Assembly (NCBI GenBank): GCA_964606085.1
Contig: CAZSFD010000002.1
Location: forward strand, 1 to 64,000
Origin: CAIQJJ01 sp964606085
GTDB taxonomy: Bacteria; Chloroflexota; Anaerolineae; Anaerolineales; UBA4823
Length of the DNA: 64,000 nt
Direction: 5' to 3'
The position numbers and the translations under genes are program-made. The notes beneath the pieces are model-generated. The model had not been told where the DNA came from. It saw only the letters and a program-made list of their open reading frames with translations, and searched no databases. Each line of letters begins with the position of its first letter. Positions within the stretch are counted from its first letter, which is position 1. Shown piece by piece: positions 43,943 through 51,231 of this stretch.

Positions 43943-44737
43943 ATGCAACCCTACCTAAACCTCCTCACCCACATCCTCGATCACGGCACGCGCAAAGCGG
44001 ATCGCACTGGCACAGGCACGCTGTCGGTTTTCGGCTATCAAATGCGCTTCGATTTGCGCGCCGGCTTCCCGCTGCTGACCACCAAAAAACTCCATCTCAA
44101 GTCGATCATCTACGAATTGCTGTGGTTTCTACGCGGCGAAAGCAATATCCAATATCTGCGCGACCATCATGTGACCATTTGGGACGAGTGGGCCGATGCA
44201 AACGGCGAGCTTGGCCCGGTCTATGGTTCGCAATGGCGTTCGTGGCGCACCGCCGATGGGCGCACGGTTGACCAGATCAGCCAGCTGATCGAGCAAATTC
44301 AACGCAACCCCCACTCGCGGCGGCTGATCGTCAGCGCATGGAATGTGGGCGAGATTGAGCAGATGGCGCTGCCGCCCTGCCATGCCCTATTCCAGTTTTA
44401 CGTGGCCGAGGGGCGGCTCTCGTGCCAGTTGTACCAGCGTTCGGCAGATGTGTTCCTGGGCGTGCCGTTCAATATCGCCTCGTATGCGCTGTTGACGATG
44501 ATGATCGCCCAGGTCTGCGGCCTGGGCGTGGGCGATTTCGTCCACACGCTCGGCGATGCGCACCTGTACCTGAACCACCTCGACCAGGCCCGTACGCAAG
44601 TGGCCCGCACGCCCTTCCCCCTGCCACAAATGAAGATCAACCCGGCCATCCAATCCATCTTCGGCTTCGAGTACGCCGATTTCGAGCTGGTTGGCTACCA
44701 GGCGCACCCGGCGATCAAAGCCCCCATTGCCGTATGA
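43943..44737 (+). CDS. thyA: Thymidylate synthase
   Basis: 264 residues, identical in length to the E. coli enzyme. Converts dUMP to dTMP using methylene-tetrahydrofolate. Catalytic Cys in ALPPCHALFQFYV; RTGTGTLSVFG, GPVYGSQWRSW and QRSADVFLGVPFNIASYA are canonical. The start at 43943 fits the family N-terminus (MQPYLNLL). Overlaps folA by 4 bases, giving the usual coupling with the folate-regenerating step. Confidence 0.97.
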   Translation: MQPYLNLLTHILDHGTRKADRTGTGTLSVFGYQMRFDLRAGFPLLTTKKLHLKSIIYELLWFLRGESNIQYLRDHHVTIWDEWADANGELGPVYGSQWRSWRTADGRTVDQISQLIEQIQRNPHSRRLIVSAWNVGEIEQMALPPCHALFQFYVAEGRLSCQLYQRSADVFLGVPFNIASYALLTMMIAQVCGLGVGDFVHTLGDAHLYLNHLDQARTQVARTPFPLPQMKINPAIQSIFGFEYADFELVGYQAHPAIKAPIAV

Positions 44738-45225
44738 AAATATCCCTCATCGCCGCCGCCGACGAAGAAAACGGCATTGGCCTGAACGGGCTGCTTCCCT
44801 GGCGGCTGCCCGACGATTTGAAGCGTTTCAAGCAGCTTACCCTCGGCCACCATCTGATCATGGGGCGCAAAACATACCAATCCATCGGCAAACCGCTGCC
44901 AGGGCGCACAACCATCGTGGTGACGCGGCAGAGCGAATACCAGCCCGAAGGCGTGTTGACCGCCCCTGGCGTAAAAGCAGCGCTCGAATTGGCCCGCAGC
45001 CGCGGCGAAAGCGAAGCCTTCGTATGCGGCGGCGGCGAAATCTACCATCAGATGTTGCCCCTGGCCGAACGGGTGTGCCTGACCCGCGTACACGCACGGC
45101 TGGCGGCTGATGTCCGCTTCCCAGAACTGGCCGCAACAGATTGGCAATTGATCGAATCCATCGCCCATCCTGCCGATGAGCGGCATCCTTATCCCTTCAC
45201 GTTTTTGACGTATCAAAAAGGTTGA
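44734..45225 (+). CDS. folA: Dihydrofolate reductase
   Basis: 163 residues. Regenerates tetrahydrofolate consumed by ThyA. Motifs: ISLIAAADEENGIGLNGLLPWRLPDDLKRFKQLT (acidic Asp27-equivalent in LPDDLKRF), MGRKTYQSIGKPLPGR, and FVCGGGEIY. Start codon overlaps the thyA stop. Last gene of the long operon that begins at nusA. Confidence 0.97.
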   Translation: MKISLIAAADEENGIGLNGLLPWRLPDDLKRFKQLTLGHHLIMGRKTYQSIGKPLPGRTTIVVTRQSEYQPEGVLTAPGVKAALELARSRGESEAFVCGGGEIYHQMLPLAERVCLTRVHARLAADVRFPELAATDWQLIESIAHPADERHPYPFTFLTYQKG

Positions 45226-45268
45226 ACACCATTGAGTTCTTGAATAACCCGTTGAAGCCAAGAGAATC

Positions 45269-45297
45269 TTTACATCTCATCCTTTCTCGCCTACAAT
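45269..45297 (+). promoter_or_regulatory. Promoter of the antitoxin gene
   Basis: TTTACA (45269-45274), 17-base spacer, TACAAT (45292-45297); AGGAG follows at 45305 before ATG 45315. Confidence 0.62.
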
Positions 45298-45314
45298 GCG
45301 GTATAGGAGTAGAT

Positions 45315-45557
45315 ATGCTCACGACAACGATTGATGTACAACAAAAATCCAAATATCCCACGTTACAAGAACTGCTTCAATTGGTTCGCAATGGCAATGA
45401 AGTACTCATTACCGATGGGCAACAACCAGTCGCCAAATTGACCCCTATTCACACACCCCTCCCTATGCGGAAACCAGGTCTGCATGTAGGAGCCATGCTG
45501 GCTACCGATGATTTCGACGAATCGCTCCCAGAAGATTTTTGGACCGGGCAGGGATGA
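45315..45557 (+). CDS. Phd/YefM-like antitoxin
   Basis: 80 residues from ATG 45315 with AGGAG 5 bases upstream. TIDVQQKSKYPTLQELLQLVRNGNEVLITDGQQPVAKLTPI is the Phd/YefM DNA-binding fold; the tail HVGAMLATDDFDESLPEDFW is the part that binds PIN toxins in related pairs. It overlaps the toxin start (ATGA). The toxin gene is broken, so the antitoxin is now an orphan. Confidence 0.85.
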   Translation: MLTTTIDVQQKSKYPTLQELLQLVRNGNEVLITDGQQPVAKLTPIHTPLPMRKPGLHVGAMLATDDFDESLPEDFWTGQG

Positions 45558-45842
45558 AACTGCTTTTTGACACCCACGCCTTTATCTGGTGGGATAGCGG
45601 TGAAATTGTCAAAACTGAAGTTCACTTTGCCATTGCGTGACTTGATAGACAGTCAAATCAACACAAACCAGATAAGCATTTTGCCAATCGCCCTCGAACA
45701 TGTTTTCACCCTGGAGAAATTACCCGATCACCATCGTGATCCGTTTGACCGTTTGTTGATTGCTACGGCAATTGCTGAGGGGGCAATATTGATCAGCCAC
45801 GATCCACTCGTTCAACAATATCCTGTGGATATTCTTTGGTAA
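45554..45842 (+). pseudogene. PIN-domain (VapC-type) toxin, internally deleted
   Basis: The start encodes MKLLFDTHAFIWWDS, the normal PIN N-terminus with its first metal Asp. A shift then follows and the frame ends at a stop near 45641. The other frame continues as AVKLSKLKFTLPLRDLID...LPDHHRDPFDRLLIATAIAEGAILISHDP...YPVDILW, the normal PIN C-terminus. Compared with the usual family length near 125 residues, roughly 40-45 codons between WWD and EIAVKL are missing. A GATAGCG junction shared by both sides suggests a deletion by short homology. Confidence 0.82.
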
Positions 45843-45868
45843 CTTACCAAAGATTTCGATTTCCCATC

Positions 45869-45899
45869 TTGACATTGACGTTACGTTATCGTTTATCAT
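45869..45899 (+). promoter_or_regulatory. MerR-type promoter with 19-base spacer
   Basis: TTGACA (45869-45874) and TATCAT (45894-45899) are separated by 19 bases, the hallmark spacing of MerR-controlled promoters. The palindrome ACGT-T-ACGT lies in the spacer. The -10 ends 7 bases before the ATG at 45907, so a leaderless message is likely. Confidence 0.7.
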
Positions 45900-45906
45900 T
45901 TTGGGC

Positions 45907-46665
45907 ATGAAGTACACCGTCAAACAACTCGCCACATTAGGTGGGGTGAGTGCACGCACCCTGCGCTACTACGACTCCATCGGCCTGCTCAAACCCAGCG
46001 CCTACGGCGACAACGGCTACCGCCACTACGATGACGAAGCCGTGCTGCGCTTACAGCAAATTCGCTTCTACCGCGAACTGGATTTCAACCTGAAGGCCAT
46101 CGCGGCGATCATGGCTGACCCCCGCTTCGACGTACTGAACGCCCTGCAAGCGCACCGCCAGGCGCTCGAAACCCGTCACGGCCAGCTGGAACAGCTCATC
46201 CAGACGGTGGACAACACCATCTTACATCTGAAAGGAGTCCTCCCCATGAGTGACAAAAAAGCCCTCTTCGCCGGTTTCGACGAGGAGCAACAAAAAGAAT
46301 ATGAAAAAGAAGCCGAGCAGCGCTGGGGCAACACCCCTGCCTGGGCCGAATCGCAGCGCCGCTGGAAGCATTACACCGCCGAACAAAAAGAACAAATCTT
46401 CGCCAAAGGCAATGAAATTCACCAGCGCATCCTTGAGAACATGGCAAAGGGCCACGCCAGCCCAGCAGTGCAGCAGGCCATCGCCGATTGGTATCAACAC
46501 CTCGGCAACTTCTACCAACCCAACCTGGAGATATTGCGCGGCCTGGGCCATGTCTACGCCGAAGACCCGCGCTTCCGCGCCACCTATGAATCCATGCACG
46601 CGGACATGCCCGACTTCATGCGGGCCGCTATCGAGTTCTATTGTGATCAACAGGAGAGCAGGTAG
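45907..46665 (+). CDS. MerR family regulator with TipAS antibiotic-binding domain
   Basis: 252 residues. MerR HTH at 1-75 (YTVKQLATLGGVSARTLRYYDSIGLLKPSAYGDNGYRHY), a dimer coiled coil, then a TipAS-like domain (about 115-250: GFDEEQQKEYEKEAEQRWGNTPAWAESQRRWKHYT...). TipA proteins bind thiopeptide-type compounds. Regulates its own promoter, whose spacing is of MerR type. An inner ATG at 46246 (MSDKKALF, with a GGAG site) could yield a stand-alone TipAS form, as TipA does. The stop lies inside a word-repeat. Confidence 0.92.
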   Translation: MKYTVKQLATLGGVSARTLRYYDSIGLLKPSAYGDNGYRHYDDEAVLRLQQIRFYRELDFNLKAIAAIMADPRFDVLNALQAHRQALETRHGQLEQLIQTVDNTILHLKGVLPMSDKKALFAGFDEEQQKEYEKEAEQRWGNTPAWAESQRRWKHYTAEQKEQIFAKGNEIHQRILENMAKGHASPAVQQAIADWYQHLGNFYQPNLEILRGLGHVYAEDPRFRATYESMHADMPDFMRAAIEFYCDQQESR

Positions 46666-46685
46666 CAGGTGACAAGTGGCAAGTG
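46658..46685 (+). repeat. Tandem-word repeat at the MerR stop
   Basis: GCAGGTAGCAGGTGACAAGT followed by GGCAAGTG; the TAG stop of the MerR gene (46663-46665) is in the first word. The same words occur at the ribF stop (43859-43900). Confidence 0.65.
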
Positions 46686-46725
46686 AAAAGCGTGATGGGT
46701 AGCGCAGGCTGCCTATCACGCTTTT
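46686..46725 (+). terminator. Terminator after the MerR gene
   Basis: AAAAGCGTGAT...ATCACGCTTTTT with inner GGGTAGC / GCTGCCT pairs, then T-run. A classical intrinsic terminator. Confidence 0.8.
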
Positions 46726-46752
46726 TCGTGTCCTTAGAGTAAAATAGCCACT

Positions 46753-47139
46753 ATGAACCGCGAACACGATTTTTCTGGCACCCCCTGGGAACCGCTGGCC
46801 GGGTATGCCCGCGCCATTCGGGTTGGCAACACCATTCACGTCTCTGGCACCACTGCCACCGGGCCAGAGGGCGACATCGTCGGCGTGGGCGACCCCTACC
46901 AGCAAACCGTGCAAACCATCCGCAACATCGAAACCGCCTTGCACGCTCTCGGCGGCAGTTTGCACGATGTGGTACGCACGCGTATGTACGTTGTCAACAT
47001 TGCCGAATGGCAGGAAATTGCCCGCGCCCACGGCGAATTTTTCGGCCAAATCCGCCCGGCCACCACCATGGTCGAAGTCCAACGCCTGATTGACCCCGAA
47101 ATGCTGGTGGAGATCGAGGCGGAAGCGCTACTTTCTTAA
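46753..47139 (+). CDS. RidA family protein
   Basis: 128 residues. Family members hydrolyse reactive enamines/imines. GYARAIRVGNTIHVSGTTAT, then the conserved VVRTRMYVVNIAEW and RPATTMVEVQRLIDPEMLVEIEAEA, with the substrate-binding Arg in RPATT. Shorter RidA-like subgroup rather than the archetype. TAAAAT (46740-46745) ends 7 bases before the ATG and no ribosome site is present, so it may be leaderless. Followed after 9 bases by the GH9-like gene. Confidence 0.9.
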   Translation: MNREHDFSGTPWEPLAGYARAIRVGNTIHVSGTTATGPEGDIVGVGDPYQQTVQTIRNIETALHALGGSLHDVVRTRMYVVNIAEWQEIARAHGEFFGQIRPATTMVEVQRLIDPEMLVEIEAEALLS

Positions 47140-47148
47140 GGAACAATT

Positions 47149-48834
47149 ATGCCCACCCCCATCACCGGCTTTCTCTATTCGCAAATTGGCTACGATCTCG
47201 GCCAGCCCAAGCAGGCCATCGTGCGTCACACCCAGCGCCGCTTTCTCAGCCGGCAGGCTGCTTTTGCCCTCGTCAACCAGGCTGACGAGGTGGTCCACCA
47301 GGGCGCGGTGCGCTATTGGGGCAAGACCTGGGGCGCTCATTGGTGGACGCTCGATTTTTCGGCCCACGATATCGCCGGCATGTACCGGCTGATAATCAGT
47401 GACCAGGGCGAGGAAATCTGGCGCAGCGACGACATCGAGATCGCCGAAGACCTGCTGTGGAATCAGACCATCCACGCCGTGGCTATCGAACAACTGGATG
47501 AACGCGCCCGGCGGGCGCGCAACAATCGCGGCTGGATGGACTGCGGCGCGCCGCTGCGCGAAGTCAACAGCCATGCCAGCATGATCCTCGGCCTGACCGA
47601 TCTGCTCGAACAGGGCTTCGAGGGCCTCGACGATGACCAACAGGCCCGCATCGTGGGCCACATTTTACGTGGGCTAGATTACATCGCCACCTGCCAGGAC
47701 AAAGCCGCCGACCTGGGGCTGGGCAAGGGCGCCATCATCCACGAAATCCCCTCCTGCCTGTATGTGCTGCCCGCCGACGTGATGCAATGTGCGGTGGCTT
47801 TCGCCCGCGCGTCGCGCTTGCTCTTCGAATGGGAGCGCGCCAAGAGCATCGAATACCTGGCGCGTGCCGAAAGAGCCTTCCGCTGGATCAAAACCGCCCA
47901 CCCCTACGGCCCGCAAGGCTTCGACCCGCGTCCCCACGGCGCACCGGTTGGCTACACGCCACCCATGCAGTGGATGACGCGCGAACTGACCATGCAGCTT
48001 TGGGCGGCGCTCGAACTGTTCAAGGCCGGCAAGCAGGTTTACAAAGAAGATGCCCTCGGCCTGGCGCGCCAGATATTACGCCGCCAGGTGCCAGAAAGCC
48101 AGGCCGAGGGGGGGGTGTTCGGCCACTTCTACGCCTACGACGACCATGCCTTCACCGAAAAAGCCTGGACGCATCACGACTTCGGCCACGATACAGGCGG
48201 CGTTTTCCCCCACTACCTGCTGCCGTTGATCGAAATGGCACGCACCTGGGGCGACCATCCCGATGCCGCCGATTGGCGGCAGGCGATCCACCAGTTTGCC
48301 TACGGCTACCTGCTGCCCGCCTGCCAGAGCAACCCGTTCGCTCTTTTGCCGCTGGGGTTTTTCGCAGGCGAGGGCCTGCTCAGTTTTGCCGGGCTGTGGC
48401 ACGGCATGAACGCCAGCTACGGCTTTGGTGCGGCGCTGGCCGCTGAACTGGAATGGTTCCTGGGTGACTTCGCCTTCCGCCGGATAGCAGTAGGCAACCT
48501 GCAATGGATCGCCGGGCTGAACGCCGGCATCACCCAGGCCAGCTTGAAAGGGTCGCTGCATCCCCAGGTGGTGATCGCCCCCGGCGCAGCCGAACCGTAC
48601 AGCATGATCTATGGCATCGGGCGGCAATCTACCGGCTCGTGGACGAACATCCGCGGGACGATCTGCAACGGATTCGACGCCGACGAGCAATTCCGCTTTG
48701 TGCAGCCCGCCACCGCCGCCAACGACGCCCCGCACATGTTCACCGATGAAGATTGGATCACCCATGCCGGCGGCTGGCTGGCCGGGCTGACCCGCCTGCG
48801 GCATCTCAGCCAGTGGCACGCCATGGATTTATAA
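47149..48834 (+). CDS. GH9-like (alpha/alpha)6-barrel protein with N-terminal Ig-like domain
   Basis: 561 residues. Residues 1-100 resemble the cellulase N-terminal Ig-like domain (SQIGYDLGQPKQAIVR...). The rest is a GH9-type helical barrel. The catalytic block usually read D-A-G-D is D-C-G-A here (WMDCGAPLREVNSHAS), so the second Asp is lost; the C-terminal DEDWITHAGGWLAG may still supply the acid Glu. No signal peptide, so it is cytoplasmic. Activity is therefore doubtful or altered; a cytoplasmic glucosidase or non-enzymatic role are both possible. Confidence 0.7.
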   Translation: MPTPITGFLYSQIGYDLGQPKQAIVRHTQRRFLSRQAAFALVNQADEVVHQGAVRYWGKTWGAHWWTLDFSAHDIAGMYRLIISDQGEEIWRSDDIEIAEDLLWNQTIHAVAIEQLDERARRARNNRGWMDCGAPLREVNSHASMILGLTDLLEQGFEGLDDDQQARIVGHILRGLDYIATCQDKAADLGLGKGAIIHEIPSCLYVLPADVMQCAVAFARASRLLFEWERAKSIEYLARAERAFRWIKTAHPYGPQGFDPRPHGAPVGYTPPMQWMTRELTMQLWAALELFKAGKQVYKEDALGLARQILRRQVPESQAEGGVFGHFYAYDDHAFTEKAWTHHDFGHDTGGVFPHYLLPLIEMARTWGDHPDAADWRQAIHQFAYGYLLPACQSNPFALLPLGFFAGEGLLSFAGLWHGMNASYGFGAALAAELEWFLGDFAFRRIAVGNLQWIAGLNAGITQASLKGSLHPQVVIAPGAAEPYSMIYGIGRQSTGSWTNIRGTICNGFDADEQFRFVQPATAANDAPHMFTDEDWITHAGGWLAGLTRLRHLSQWHAMDL

Positions 48835-48856
48835 ACACAGCCTGGATCACGAACAT

Positions 48857-48894
48857 AAAACGGGTGATGCAAATGCTTTGCATCACCCGTTTTT
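48857..48894. terminator. Bidirectional terminator between GH9-like gene and gmd
   Basis: AAAACGGGTGATGCAAA / TTTGCATCACCCGTTTT, perfect stem with a T-run on either strand, between convergent genes. Confidence 0.85.
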
Positions 48895-48917
48895 CGTTCC
48901 GCCGACATGACTTACCC

Positions 48918-49886
48918 TTACAGGCCAGCCTCAATTGCTTGCAATTCGGCGTTTACCATCAGGTTCACCAATTCCTCGAAAGAAGTCGTCGGCTGCCAGC
49001 CCAGGTGCACCCTGGCCTTGGCCGGGTCGCCGACCAGCAAATCTACCTCTGCAGGGCGCATGAATTTGGGGTCTTGCACGATAAAATCTTTATAGTTCAG
49101 GCCCACGGCTGCAAAGGCCAGCTCGCACAAACGCTCCACCGTGTGCGTGCGCCCGGTGGCAATGACATAATCGTCGGGGGCATCTTGTTGCAACATCAAC
49201 CACATGGCCCGGACATAATCGGCGGCGTAGCCCCAATCGCGTTGGGCATCCAGGTTGCCCAGGCGCAACTCGCTATCGAGACCTTTCTTGATGCGGGCGG
49301 CGCTGCGGCACACTTTACGCGTCACAAATTCGTGGCCGCGGCGCGGGCTTTCGTGGTTGAAGCAGATGCCCGAGGTGGCGTACAGATTGTAGCTCTCCCG
49401 GTAATTGACGGTGATCCAGTGGCCGTAGACTTTGGCTACGCCGTAGGGGCTGCGCGGGTAAAACGGCGTCGTCTCGATCTGCGGCACGGCCTGCACCTTG
49501 CCAAACATCTCACTCGAACTGGCCTGGTAGAAGCGGATGTCGGCGTCCACCAGGCGGATGGCGTCGAGCAGGCGCGTCACACCCAGGGCGGTCACCTCAC
49601 CGGTGAAAACCGGCTGCCCCCACGAAGTCTGCACGAACGACTGCGCCGCCAGGTTGTACACTTCCTGCGGGCGGTGCTGCGAGAGAATGTCAATCAGCGA
49701 AACCTGGTCGAGCAGGTCGCCGGGAACAAGCGTCACTTGGTCTTGAATGTGTTTGATGCGCTCGAAGTTGACGGTACTGGAGCGGCGGATCATGCCGATC
49801 ACTTCGTAGCCTTTTTCAAGCAGAAATTCGGCCAGGTAGGAACCATCTTGGCCGGTGATGCCGGTGATGAGAGCACGTTTGGTCAT
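48918..49886 (-). CDS. gmd: GDP-mannose 4,6-dehydratase
   Basis: 322 residues from ATG 49886 (AAGGA upstream); the longer frame upstream runs into a repeat. First step to GDP-fucose, GDP-rhamnose and related deoxysugars. NADP-binding GITGQDGSYLAEFLLEKGYEV, catalytic SSSEMFG and YxxxK in SPYGVAKVYGHW, and NHESPRRGHEFVTRKV typical of Gmd. No fucose synthase or rmd gene is in the window. Nudix gene lies upstream on the same strand. Confidence 0.93.
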   Translation of the reverse strand: MTKRALITGITGQDGSYLAEFLLEKGYEVIGMIRRSSTVNFERIKHIQDQVTLVPGDLLDQVSLIDILSQHRPQEVYNLAAQSFVQTSWGQPVFTGEVTALGVTRLLDAIRLVDADIRFYQASSSEMFGKVQAVPQIETTPFYPRSPYGVAKVYGHWITVNYRESYNLYATSGICFNHESPRRGHEFVTRKVCRSAARIKKGLDSELRLGNLDAQRDWGYAADYVRAMWLMLQQDAPDDYVIATGRTHTVERLCELAFAAVGLNYKDFIVQDPKFMRPAEVDLLVGDPAKARVHLGWQPTTSFEELVNLMVNAELQAIEAGL

Positions 49887-49909
49887 GGGGAAATCCTTTC
49901 GGGAAGTAA

Positions 49910-49976
49910 GGTTGAAGGTTAGCAGGTTGAAAGTTACAAATCGAAGGCTGGGATACCAACTTTCAACCTTCAACCT
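49910..49976 (-). repeat. Word-palindrome (GGTTGAAGGTT type)
   Basis: GGTTGAAGGTTAGCAGGTTG and the complement CAACTTTCAACCTTCAACC to its right. On the minus strand it begins at the Nudix stop; ALIKVEG and the stop are encoded by it. The same words appear at 51157-51211. Confidence 0.78.
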
Positions 49977-50505
49977 TGATCAATGCCAGCGCCATAATCC
50001 CCGCCCACGCCATCACCTTGAACTCGCCAGCCAGCAAGCCAGCGCGCACTTCGTCGGTGGTGAGCAGGAGCAGTTCTTGTTCTTCGAGGTCGTCGGAATA
50101 GGCTTTGCCCTGGAAACAGGCGTTGCGGGCCAGGTAAAAGTAACCCGTTCCGGCCCCGTGCGAGGCGTCTACACGGTAGGAGCCGAGAAACGTCCAGTCG
50201 TCGGAGGTGTAACCGCTTTCTTCGAGCAGTTCGCGCTTTCCCGCTTCGAGGGGGTCTTCGCCAGGCTCAAGGTAGCCGCCTACCGGTGCGAACGCCAGGC
50301 CCTCGATGCCATATTTCCCCTGGCGAAAGCACACCCAGCGGCCGTCTTCCGTGACTGCGGCCACGTTGACGTAATCGGGCGTGAGCATCCAGTTCCAGCT
50401 ATCGAACACGCGGCCATCAGGCAGTTGGACGACATGATTTTCCACCGTCAGATATTGGCTGTGGTGGTAAACGGTTTGGCGGGAGAGGGTTTTCCAGGGG
50501 GGCAT
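49963..50505 (-). CDS. Nudix hydrolase
   Basis: 180 residues from ATG 50505; a TTG four codons upstream is an alternative. Nudix box GGYLEPGEDPLEAGKRELLEESGY is complete with the metal Glu residues in REx2EE. Flanking YHHSQYLTVENHVVQLPDG and AFAPVGG resemble ADP-sugar type pyrophosphatases. Lies 76 bases before gmd on the same strand. The last residues KVEG and stop are encoded in a dispersed word-repeat. Confidence 0.88.
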   Translation of the reverse strand: MPPWKTLSRQTVYHHSQYLTVENHVVQLPDGRVFDSWNWMLTPDYVNVAAVTEDGRWVCFRQGKYGIEGLAFAPVGGYLEPGEDPLEAGKRELLEESGYTSDDWTFLGSYRVDASHGAGTGYFYLARNACFQGKAYSDDLEEQELLLLTTDEVRAGLLAGEFKVMAWAGIMALALIKVEG

Positions 50506-50531
50506 GGTTGTTGGCAATTCAGGATGTGCTA

Positions 50532-50653
50532 TTTGTTATTCGATATTCGATATTCGATATTCGTTATTCGATATTCGATATTCGATAATGCGTCATTCGA
50601 ATATCGAATATCGCTTTATCGAATAACGAATAACGAATAACGCATTATCGAAC
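50532..50653 (+). repeat. Word-palindrome (ATTCGATATTCG type)
   Basis: Left half: tandem words ATTCGATATTCGATATTCG and TTCGATAATGCG. Right half: ATATCGAATATCG, GAATAACGAATAACG and CGCATTATCGAA. The halves pair into a long hairpin. The gap between Nudix and XRE genes is nearly all repeat. Not CRISPR: unit sizes are 5-8 bases with no spacers. Confidence 0.82.
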
Positions 50654-50670
50654 AACTTCCCCCTCACGTC

Positions 50671-50701
50671 TGCTAGGTCACTTAGCAGGTTGTGGTATAT
50701 T
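50671..50701 (+). promoter_or_regulatory. Operator palindrome and -10 box of the XRE regulator gene
   Basis: TGCTAGGTCACTTAGCA (50671-50687) is a 17-base near-perfect palindrome with arms TGCTA/TAGCA, placed over the -35 region. TATATT (50696-50701) ends 8 bases before the ATG at 50710, again consistent with a leaderless message and self-repression by the HTH protein. Confidence 0.62.
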
Positions 50702-50709
50702 GTGGCCCT

Positions 50710-51162
50710 ATGCAAGAGACGATTGGCAAGCGCATCGCCCGTTTGCGTCAGCAATCTGGCTGGACACAGCAAGCCCTGGCGGCCCGGCTGGCAATCTCGC
50801 GGGTGGCCGTTTCGCATTTGGAGATGGATTTGACCATCCCCGGTGAACGCACCATCACCCTGCTGGCGGGCCTGTTCAAGTTGACGCCGCACGAACTGGT
50901 GGAAGGCACGTCTTACCCGCAGGCCAAAGCCGAACGTCTGCCACAGGTAACTTGCGCCTACACCCCGCTCGAACTCGACCTGGCCCTGCTCGACAACGAC
51001 CTGACCTGGCTTTCTCGTCTGGACGGCCGCGATGCCGAACGCCTGACCCACGAAACCCGCCAGCAATGGGTGGCCTATCTCGATGCCTGGGCCGCTCGAA
51101 CTATAGACGAGCGCGAAAAAGAACTGCTGGCCGCGGCGCGTCTACGATTACAATCAGGTTGA
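50710..51162 (+). CDS. XRE family HTH regulator
   Basis: 150 residues from ATG 50710. HTH_3 domain at 5-60 (IGKRIARLRQQSGWTQQALAARLAISRVAVSHLEMDLTIPGERTITLLAGLFKLTPHELVEG). The C-terminal half has a helical segment (DLTWLSRLDGRDAERLTHETRQQWVAYLDAW...) of unknown function. Probably binds the palindrome over its own promoter. The TGA stop falls inside a GGTTGAAGGTTGAAAG word-repeat. Confidence 0.86.
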   Translation: MQETIGKRIARLRQQSGWTQQALAARLAISRVAVSHLEMDLTIPGERTITLLAGLFKLTPHELVEGTSYPQAKAERLPQVTCAYTPLELDLALLDNDLTWLSRLDGRDAERLTHETRQQWVAYLDAWAARTIDEREKELLAAARLRLQSG

Positions 51163-51211
51163 AGGTTGAAAGTTCAAAGCTGCAACCTGATAACCTGCAA
51201 CTTTCAACTTT
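51157..51211 (+). repeat. Word-palindrome (GGTTGAAGGTTGAAAG type)
   Basis: GGTTGAAGGTTGAAAGTTC left and AACTTTCAACTTTCC right, with CTGCAACCTGATAACCTGC in the middle. Spans the XRE stop and the gap to the DUF362 gene. Confidence 0.75.
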
Positions 51212-51231
51212 CCAATCGAAAGGAACTCCCC

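Noticed and set aside
50532..50653. Possible CRISPR array
   Set aside because: Repeats are 5-8 bases, arranged as a palindrome, with no spacers of regular length and no cas genes.
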